Below, one piece after another: positions 4,886-10,925 of a stretch of 10,925 nt of DNA. The notes under the pieces were generated by a model. The model searched no databases. It saw only the letters and a program-made list of their open reading frames with translations, and had not been told where the DNA came from. The position numbers and the translations under genes are program-made. Every line of letters begins with the position of its first letter. The first letter of the stretch is position 1. The DNA lies in the NCBI GenBank assembly GCA_002293265.1, contig DBCW01000077.1, forward strand, positions 1-10,925. Reading direction: 5' to 3'. This DNA comes from Eggerthellales bacterium UBA948. Its GTDB lineage: Bacteria; Actinomycetota; Coriobacteriia; Coriobacteriales; UBA8131.

Positions 4886-7450
4886 ATGGCTGACAGCTTC
4901 GGACTCAAGATCGGCGTTGAGGGCGAGAAGGAGTTTAAAAATGCTCTCCGCGACATCAACCAGTCTTTTAAGGTGCTCGGAAGCGAGATGAAACTCGTCT
5001 CCTCCGAGTTTGACAAACAGGATAAAAGTGTGGCGGCGGTTGCTGCCAGAAACGAAGTCTTAAACAAGGCGATAGATGCCCAAAAAGAAAAAATCTCCAC
5101 GCTGGAAGCGGCACTTCGCAATGCGTCTGAGAGTTTCGGTGAAAACGACCGCCGAACGCAAAACTGGGCAATTCAGCTTAACAACGCCAAAGCCGAACTC
5201 AACGGCATGGAGCGCGAGCTTACAGATAACGAAAAAGCCCTTGACGATATGGGTAAGGAAGCGGACGATGCGGCGGACTCCGCAAACGAGCTAGGCGATG
5301 AGCTGAAAAATGCGGGGGACGATGCCGAAAAATCCGGCGGCAAGTTCGAAAAGCTGGGCGGGGTTTTGAAAGGCATCGGTACGGCGATGGGTGCGGTGGC
5401 TGTAGCGGCGGGAGCAGCTGCAGTTAAACTCGGCAAGGAAGTCATTGCCACATACGCCGACTATGAACAGCTTGTCGGCGGCGTAGATACGCTTTTTGGA
5501 GATGCTTCCGGCGCGGTGCAGGGATATGCCGCAAACGCCTTTAAGACGGCGGGTATGTCGGCAAACGAATACATGGAAACCGTCACGGGTTTTTCCGCGT
5601 CCCTCATCCAGTCGCTTGGCGGCGATACCAAAAAAGCCGCTGAAGTTGCGGATATGGCGATTACCGACATGGCGGATAACGCCAATAAGATGGGCACCGA
5701 TATGGCGTCCATCCAAAATGCCTATCAGGGCTTTGCCAAGCAAAACTACACGATGCTTGATAACCTGAAACTCGGATACGGCGGCACCAAAGAAGAGATG
5801 CAGCGGCTTCTTTCTGATGCGGAAAAGTTCTCAGGCATCAAATACGACATCTCATCTTACGCCGATGTGGCAGAAGCCATACACGTCATTCAGACCGAGA
5901 TGGGCATCACGGGAACGACCGCCAAAGAAGCTACCGAGACCATCTCTGGCTCGGTGGCCGGCATGCAGGCATCTATCGGAAACCTGATGGCGGGGCTTGG
6001 GGATGCAGACGCGGACATCGGTCTTCTTATGGGAAACGTCGTTGAGGCATTTCAAAACGTGGTGAAAAACATCACTCCCGTTATTGAAAATATCGTGTCC
6101 GCGCTCCCCGAAGCCTTGGACGGGATGCTCAGTGCCGTAGGTGAGCTTTTGCCGCTGTTTCTTACCACGGTGGTGGACTTGTTTACACAGGTATTGGAAA
6201 CCATCCTAAAACTTCTGCCCGAACTCATACCGGCGGCGGTTCAGGCCGTCATGACCATCGCCCAGGCCTTGATAGATAACCTGCCTTTGCTGATTGATGC
6301 GGCGGTGCAGTTGGTAACCTCGCTCGTTTCAGGGATAGGGGAAGCCCTGCCTAAGCTTATTCCGGCAGCGGTAACCGCCATAACCACCATCGTACAAGGG
6401 TTGGTGGATAACCTCCCGATGATTCTGGATGCGGCTTTGCAGCTTATCCTTGGTCTTACGCAAGGGCTTTTAGACGCGCTGCCCCAGTTGATAGCTGCAC
6501 TCCCCGCCATCATCACAGGTATCGTGGACTTCATCATCGCTGCGATTCCGCAGATCATTGATGCAGGGATACAGCTTTTGATGTCCCTTGTGGAAGCTCT
6601 ACCACAGATAATTGAGGCGATTGTAGCGGCTATCCCACAGATTATCGAGGGGCTTATAACGGCGATACTTGGGAGCATTCCTCAACTAATCGACGCAGGC
6701 ATTAAACTGCTCGTGGCACTGATACAAAACCTGCCGACTATCATAACAACGATTGTGGCGGCAATCCCGAAAATCATCTCGTCTGTCGTGACGGCGATTG
6801 TCGGAAGCATTCCGCAGCTTATACAGGCGGGCATTCAGCTACTGACTTCACTGATACAAAACCTGCCTACCATCATCGCCGAGATCGTGCGTGCCGTGCC
6901 GCAGATAATATCCGCTCTGGTGGGCGGATTCTCTAATTCCATCGGGAGCATCGTTACTGTGGGAGGAAATCTCATACGGGGGCTTTGGCAGGGTATCTCG
7001 GATGCTGGTACGTGGCTCTGGAACAAGATATCGGGATTTTTCGGCGGAGTCGTCGACAACATCAAACGCTTCTTCGGCATACATTCACCCTCCACACTCT
7101 TTGCCGGACTCGGCGAGAACATGGGACAAGGTATAGGCGTTGGGTTCGAGCGCGCGATGGACGGTGTCGGGCGTGATATGCAAGACGCGATACCGACCGA
7201 CTTCGACATGCCGGGTGTAACCATCGCAAGCAGGGTGAACTCCGCGCTTGCAGGTGTGGGGAGTAGCGCAGGAGATATCTGCATAAAACTTGACGGCATC
7301 GCCGCTCTTCTTACGGAGATGTTTCCGGCACTGGTAGCGGCTTTTGATGTGAAGGTGGTGCTTGATGACGGTACGCTCGTAGGTCGTCTCGCTCCCGAGA
7401 TAGACAGGAGTCTGGCGCTGCTTTACAGGAGAGGAGGAGCCTTGGCATGA
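4886..7450 (+). CDS. Tape measure protein (TP901-type), tail length determinant
   Basis: The product is 854 residues from ATG 4886, with GGAGGTG at 4873-4879 (eight bases after GGAGG); the in-frame GTG at 4877 lies within that site and is not the likely start. Residues 1-160 are charged and coiled-coil-like. They are followed by an Ala/Gly-rich hydrophobic stretch (about 162-182) and the conserved TP901 core (YEQLVGGVDTLFGD near 190, then GFSASLIQSLGGD and the MADMADNANKMGTDM region to about 330). Residues about 420-685 are six hydrophobic 44-residue repeats. Near the C-terminus is the common FFGIHSPS-x-x-F-x-x-L-G-x-N-M-G-x-G motif (about 730-760). The protein spans the tail lumen and sets its length; at roughly 0.15 nm per residue that would be about 125-130 nm (inference). 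Its stop overlaps the next ATG. Confidence 0.94.
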   Translation: MADSFGLKIGVEGEKEFKNALRDINQSFKVLGSEMKLVSSEFDKQDKSVAAVAARNEVLNKAIDAQKEKISTLEAALRNASESFGENDRRTQNWAIQLNNAKAELNGMERELTDNEKALDDMGKEADDAADSANELGDELKNAGDDAEKSGGKFEKLGGVLKGIGTAMGAVAVAAGAAAVKLGKEVIATYADYEQLVGGVDTLFGDASGAVQGYAANAFKTAGMSANEYMETVTGFSASLIQSLGGDTKKAAEVADMAITDMADNANKMGTDMASIQNAYQGFAKQNYTMLDNLKLGYGGTKEEMQRLLSDAEKFSGIKYDISSYADVAEAIHVIQTEMGITGTTAKEATETISGSVAGMQASIGNLMAGLGDADADIGLLMGNVVEAFQNVVKNITPVIENIVSALPEALDGMLSAVGELLPLFLTTVVDLFTQVLETILKLLPELIPAAVQAVMTIAQALIDNLPLLIDAAVQLVTSLVSGIGEALPKLIPAAVTAITTIVQGLVDNLPMILDAALQLILGLTQGLLDALPQLIAALPAIITGIVDFIIAAIPQIIDAGIQLLMSLVEALPQIIEAIVAAIPQIIEGLITAILGSIPQLIDAGIKLLVALIQNLPTIITTIVAAIPKIISSVVTAIVGSIPQLIQAGIQLLTSLIQNLPTIIAEIVRAVPQIISALVGGFSNSIGSIVTVGGNLIRGLWQGISDAGTWLWNKISGFFGGVVDNIKRFFGIHSPSTLFAGLGENMGQGIGVGFERAMDGVGRDMQDAIPTDFDMPGVTIASRVNSALAGVGSSAGDICIKLDGIAALLTEMFPALVAAFDVKVVLDDGTLVGRLAPEIDRSLALLYRRGGALA
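6149..6940 (+). repeat. Six tandem 132-bp (44-residue) repeats in the tape measure gene
   Basis: A proline codon opening a hydrophobic helix recurs at 6152, 6284, 6416, 6548, 6680 and 6812, always 132 bases apart without a single indel. The units follow a pattern such as IPQLIDAGIKLL..LIQNLP..I..IVAAIP.II. The last three (from about 6542) are closest to each other; for example GATACAAAACCTGCC recurs at 6721 and 6853. The first two share a different inner layout, with prolines at offsets 22 and 26. The repeats are rich in Ile, Leu, Val and Ala and are expected to be helical and pore- or lumen-lining. Confidence 0.88.
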
Positions 7451-8139
7451 ACGCATTTGTCATAGACGAGACCTTAAATAGCCGCACGGACTTGGGGCTT
7501 CGCATCACTTCTCGCCCTGAGCTTATGAGTGCAGAGCGCATCATTGACCGTACCCAAGTTGATGGGCGCGAAGGTACGCTTACTACTCTCAAGGGGTGGA
7601 GTGATAGAACCCTGACGCTTGGCGCTGCGCTGCTTGGAGCTGATATACCGATGCGCTATAGAGAAGTTACGGCTCGAATCCGCGTTGCTGAAACACTTTA
7701 TTTCTCCCACGACCCGGCTGTTTACTACAAGGTAAAAAGCGTGGCTGTCTCCAAGTTGAACATGATACTTTCCCATCTTGGTGAGTTCACGGTGGAGTTT
7801 ACCTGTGCGCCTTTTGCCTATATGCGTGGCGTAGAGACCATCACCTTGACCGAGACCGCCACAATTGAAAACCCCGGCTCCGTATACAGTCTGCCGAGGG
7901 TCAAAGTTTACGGTACCGGTAGGCGAAACCTTAAGGTAAACGGGAGCCTCATCACGCTTAATCTGCTTTCCTCACCACTCGTACTCGATAGCGAACTCAT
8001 GGAGTGTTGCTTCGGTGCCCTCGCCCGAAACAATCTCATGCAGGGCGACTTCCCGCTCTTTAAGGTGGGTACAAATACGATAGAGCTTGGAAGCGGTATC
8101 ACGCAGGTGGAAATCGAGCCGGGATGGAGGTATCTATGA
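7447..8139 (+). CDS. Distal tail protein (Dit), Sipho_tail / phi3626 gp14 type
   Basis: The product is 230 residues from ATG 7447, overlapping the tape measure stop as ATGA and preceded by GAGGAGG at 7431-7437. The N-terminal half has the features of the phage distal tail family (PF05709, TIGR01633): LGLRITSRPEL, then a GREGTLTTLKGWSDRTLTLG block, a helix, and YFSHDPAVYYKVKSV. The C-terminal half is a beta domain that starts after the EFTVEFTCAPFAY motif and contains NPGSVYSLPRVKVYGTG. This C-terminal part matches the galectin-like or beta-sandwich end usual in Dit proteins. Dit hexamers form the hub that links the tail tube to the tip. The order tape measure, Dit, hub protein is standard for phages of Gram-positive hosts. 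Confidence 0.92.
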   Translation: MNAFVIDETLNSRTDLGLRITSRPELMSAERIIDRTQVDGREGTLTTLKGWSDRTLTLGAALLGADIPMRYREVTARIRVAETLYFSHDPAVYYKVKSVAVSKLNMILSHLGEFTVEFTCAPFAYMRGVETITLTETATIENPGSVYSLPRVKVYGTGRRNLKVNGSLITLNLLSSPLVLDSELMECCFGALARNNLMQGDFPLFKVGTNTIELGSGITQVEIEPGWRYL

Positions 8140-10925
8140 TTACGTATTACGAAAAAAACGAGACTGACTTCACCCATAACGGTCTGGGCGTGCTCGATAG
8201 ACATATCTCTTCTGCCGTGGTGACCGAAGAGTTAAACGGCATCTTCAAGCTGGAGTTCGACTATCCTTTACGCGCCCCACACGCAGGCGGACTGATTTCA
8301 GAGCGACTCGTGCGCTGCTCTGTTCCCGGTATGGACGACCAGCTCTTCCGTATAAACGAACGTGAAAGCGCACTCGGCGGCATGCTCCATATCGTGGCCT
8401 TCCATGTGTTTTACGACCTTGCACAAAACCTCATCGAGGACACGAATGTGGTGGCTAAAAAAGGAGCAAGGGCACTTACTCAGATACTGGGAGCCACGCA
8501 GTTCTCACACCCCTTCACCGCAAGTTCGGATATAGAGGCGGTGGCAACGGCGCGTCTCGTGCGACTTTCTGTTGCCGAGATACTCCTCGACGGTGATCTC
8601 GATAACGGTTATCTCGCGCGTTGGGGTGGCGAGATCATACGCGACAACTTCCATATCGCAATCGATAAGGTGCGTGGCTCGGATAACGGGGTAGAGATTC
8701 GAGACAGGAAAAACCTCACGGGGTATCGCTCGAATGTTGATTTCTCCTCCGCTACCACACGAATCATGCCTCTCGGATATGGCGGCTTGATGTTACCTGA
8801 GAAGTATGTAGACAGCCCACGCATTGCAGACTACGCCACACCGCGAATCCGCATCATCAAATATGACAAGGTAAGGGCAACAGACGGCAGTGAGCAAAAC
8901 CCGCCCGAAGGTGCACTTCCCTTGGAGGAGGCCTATGCGGCGCTTCGAAGTCTTGCGGCCTTTGAGTTCAGCGACAACCACATCGATATGCCTTCTGCTA
9001 TCTACGAGGTGAAGTTCGTCTCGCTTGAGAAAACCGAGGAATATAAGGATATCGCTACTCTTGAGAAAGTGAACATCGGAGACACGGTATCGGTAGTACA
9101 CTCAGAAGACGGACTTGAAGTATCAGCTCGCGTTATCGCCTACACCTTCAACCCGCTTACCACCTCTTATATCTCGCTCGAACTGGGAAGCATCACTCCC
9201 AAGTTCACAAACAGCGTAAGTGCGGTGAAGTCCGCTGTAGTCGCATCCGTAATCGATGCGGTAGAAAGCGGATCGGTCGCCCTTCCGCAGACCGTAGATT
9301 CCCATCAGGTGAATTACTACGGTGCGGTCGAACCCCTATCTCCGCGCTCAGGAGACCTTTGGTATAAGGAAAACGGCGACAAGCTAGAACTTTGGATCTA
9401 TGAGACGCGCGAAGGCGTGACCCAGTGGTATCCGCTTATAAGCGATATCACAAACGAGGAGCTGAGACTTGCCCTTGACGGCGCGAAGGCGGAGTCTGCT
9501 GAAGCACTCTCACAGGCAAATCTCGCCTTTGACAATGCCTTGGCGGCATCAGTCAATGCATCACTCGCAAGAAATGTCGCGAGCGATGCCTATGACAAGT
9601 CGGTGAAATCAACGACGGTTACCTATGCCACCTCAACTTCCGGTACGACCGCACCGACTACGGGTTGGCAGGCTGCACCTCCCGATGTCTCATCCGATCA
9701 TTTCCTCTGGACGCGCACCGTGTTCACCTTACGTGACAATACGACCACCACCGCCTACGGTATATCGAAAACGGGAGACAAAGGTGAGCCGGGAGACGCT
9801 GGGGCTTCAGCGCCTGCCATAACATCTGTCCGTGAGCAGTACTATCTATCCACATCGGATATCACACTAACAGGTGGCAGCTGGAGTGAGAATGTTCCTA
9901 CGTGGAGCAGCGGTACATACTACTGGACACGGGTGGTAGCAAGTTATGCGGACGGTACGCAAACACTCTCGGATGCCGTGCTGGACAGTGCCCTCAACAA
10001 CTCACTCATTACCGCACTAAGGGCAAACACGCTCGCCGAGACTCTTGAGACCGAGGTAAGCCAACACGCCACGGCGATAGCGCTCGCCGCAAGTAACGTC
10101 ACCTCTCTCACGACCCGCTTGAGTACGGCGGAGTCAACATTGACGGTGCAGGCAGACCAGATCGCGGCAAAGGCCGAGCAGACCACGGTCGACACACTCA
10201 CGGGTCGGGTGACGACAGCTGAAAACACGATCATCCAAAACGCCGAGAGTATAAGTGTATTCCTCTCAAAGACCACGAAAGCCGTAAACGGACTTGTAGG
10301 AGCAAACATCCTACAGACCGCTTGGGAGCGAGGGACACTTTCCAATGCCACGGGTGCAGAAGGCACCAGCACGACACATGCCCGCTCGGGATTCATCGAT
10401 GTGGTCGCGGGTAAGAAGTACCTGCTCCAGACCTATGAGGGGACACAGTCTTACCCGGTAAACGGAACGGCCTACCTGCTTTACTACCGCGCAGACAAGA
10501 CATTCATCAGCTATACGACCAACAGCTCCACTACCACACCCTTTAGCGCTATGGCTGATGCCGCTTACATGAGGATACGTTTCACATCGGTTAGCGACGT
10601 TTCTGCCGTGAACTGTTACCTCATCCAGAGCGATACTGCAGGAGGATACAGCGACCTTTCGAGCATGACGGATATGCTTAAACTCCAAGCCACCAGTGAT
10701 GCGCTTTTGGTGACGGTCACGGAGACGAAGGAGATGATAGGCACCCCCTTCAATTTCAAGGTGAGTGTATGGCAGCGCGGAACGCTTAACACCTCGACGG
10801 GTGCGGAGGTAGCGAGCACGAGTTATCTCAGAAGCGGGTTTGTGGATGTTACCCCCGGAGACCGCTACATCGGACAGATGAGAGACGGTACGGCGCTTTC
10901 GGTCTATTACTTCTACTACGGCTCG
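8136..10925 (+). CDS. Tail hub / endopeptidase-like tail protein with receptor-binding modules (3' truncated)
   Basis: The frame opens at ATG 8136 (ATGA overlap with Dit, GGAGG five bases upstream) and stays open to the edge: 930 residues visible. Residues 1 to about 370 match the hub fold of the prophage tail family (Prophage_tail PF06605, TIGR01665 N-terminus): MITYYEKNETDFTHNGLGVL, the YPLRAPHAGGLISERLVR region and the YTFNPLTTSYISLELGS end. After a Trp-containing module (396-437, GDLWY...LELWIY...WYPL) come an Ala-rich coiled coil (439-490), two related modules with an F/Y-x-W-T-R-T/V core (492-545 and 561-612), with collagen-like GDKGEPGDAG (547-556) between them, a second long coiled coil (about 615-715), and two copies of a W-x-RGTL...TGAE module (from 730 and from 879). 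The hub closes the tail tip; the C-terminal modules probably bind the cell surface. I saw no clear peptidase active site. Confidence 0.88.
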   Translation, partial: MITYYEKNETDFTHNGLGVLDRHISSAVVTEELNGIFKLEFDYPLRAPHAGGLISERLVRCSVPGMDDQLFRINERESALGGMLHIVAFHVFYDLAQNLIEDTNVVAKKGARALTQILGATQFSHPFTASSDIEAVATARLVRLSVAEILLDGDLDNGYLARWGGEIIRDNFHIAIDKVRGSDNGVEIRDRKNLTGYRSNVDFSSATTRIMPLGYGGLMLPEKYVDSPRIADYATPRIRIIKYDKVRATDGSEQNPPEGALPLEEAYAALRSLAAFEFSDNHIDMPSAIYEVKFVSLEKTEEYKDIATLEKVNIGDTVSVVHSEDGLEVSARVIAYTFNPLTTSYISLELGSITPKFTNSVSAVKSAVVASVIDAVESGSVALPQTVDSHQVNYYGAVEPLSPRSGDLWYKENGDKLELWIYETREGVTQWYPLISDITNEELRLALDGAKAESAEALSQANLAFDNALAASVNASLARNVASDAYDKSVKSTTVTYATSTSGTTAPTTGWQAAPPDVSSDHFLWTRTVFTLRDNTTTTAYGISKTGDKGEPGDAGASAPAITSVREQYYLSTSDITLTGGSWSENVPTWSSGTYYWTRVVASYADGTQTLSDAVLDSALNNSLITALRANTLAETLETEVSQHATAIALAASNVTSLTTRLSTAESTLTVQADQIAAKAEQTTVDTLTGRVTTAENTIIQNAESISVFLSKTTKAVNGLVGANILQTAWERGTLSNATGAEGTSTTHARSGFIDVVAGKKYLLQTYEGTQSYPVNGTAYLLYYRADKTFISYTTNSSTTTPFSAMADAAYMRIRFTSVSDVSAVNCYLIQSDTAGGYSDLSSMTDMLKLQATSDALLVTVTETKEMIGTPFNFKVSVWQRGTLNTSTGAEVASTSYLRSGFVDVTPGDRYIGQMRDGTALSVYYFYYGS
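9774..9803 (+). other. Short collagen-like Gly-X-Y stretch in the tail hub protein
   Basis: The codons encode GDKGEPGDAG, with glycine at every third residue (547, 550, 553, 556). Such stretches are common as trimer-forming linkers in phage fibre proteins. Here it separates two related Trp-rich modules. Confidence 0.7.

Noticed and set aside
6241..6678. A 145-codon minus-strand frame opposite the tape measure repeats, rich in Ile, Ser, Ala and Cys
   Set aside because: It mirrors the repeat composition of the real gene and has no family resemblance, so it is an antisense shadow.
1..10925. Defence system, CRISPR array, retroelement, tRNA, insertion sequence or attachment site
   Set aside because: Coding space is filled by structural genes. 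I saw no direct-repeat array, transposase, reverse transcriptase, cloverleaf or terminal repeats on either strand.

Overview
The window is part of the late structural operon of a tailed phage or prophage with siphovirus (long non-contractile tail) architecture. All genes lie on the + strand in the canonical HK97-type order: portal (C-terminal end only), ClpP-like head maturation protease, major capsid protein, four head-tail joining proteins, major tail protein, tail assembly chaperone with a frameshifted extension, tape measure protein, distal tail protein, and a large tail hub/receptor-binding protein that runs off the right edge. Almost every gene has a strong AAGGAGG-type ribosome binding site. 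This, together with phi13-type tail and phi3626-type distal tail families, points to a host in the Firmicutes, probably a moderately GC-rich member of the Clostridia. No integrase, repressor or lysis gene is in view, so an integrated prophage cannot be told from a free phage.

Layout: 1-305 portal end; 302-1024 protease; 1048-2223 capsid; 2247-3664 four small connector/tail-completion genes; 3666-4262 tail tube protein; 4276-4850 chaperone pair; 4886-7450 tape measure; 7447-8139 distal tail protein; 8136-10925 hub/fibre protein (open at the right edge). Coding density is near complete: the longest gap is 35 bases and five junctions overlap by 4 to 8 bases. I see no promoter, terminator, RNA gene, mobile element or CRISPR array. 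The module is presumably transcribed from a late promoter upstream of the window.

The genes build one particle. Protease and capsid form and mature the head around the portal, the connectors seal the portal and join it to the tail, the chaperones load tail-tube subunits around the tape measure, and the distal tail protein plus hub close the tip and contact the host.

The module is of a known kind. The points worth a second look are a textbook -1 ribosomal frameshift signal (A AAA AAC followed eight bases later by a stem-loop) that fuses the chaperone gene to a downstream frame with no start codon of its own; six tandem hydrophobic 44-residue repeats in exact register in the tape measure; and a mosaic hub protein with duplicated modules and a short collagen-like stretch. 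I found no evidence of an undescribed biological system.
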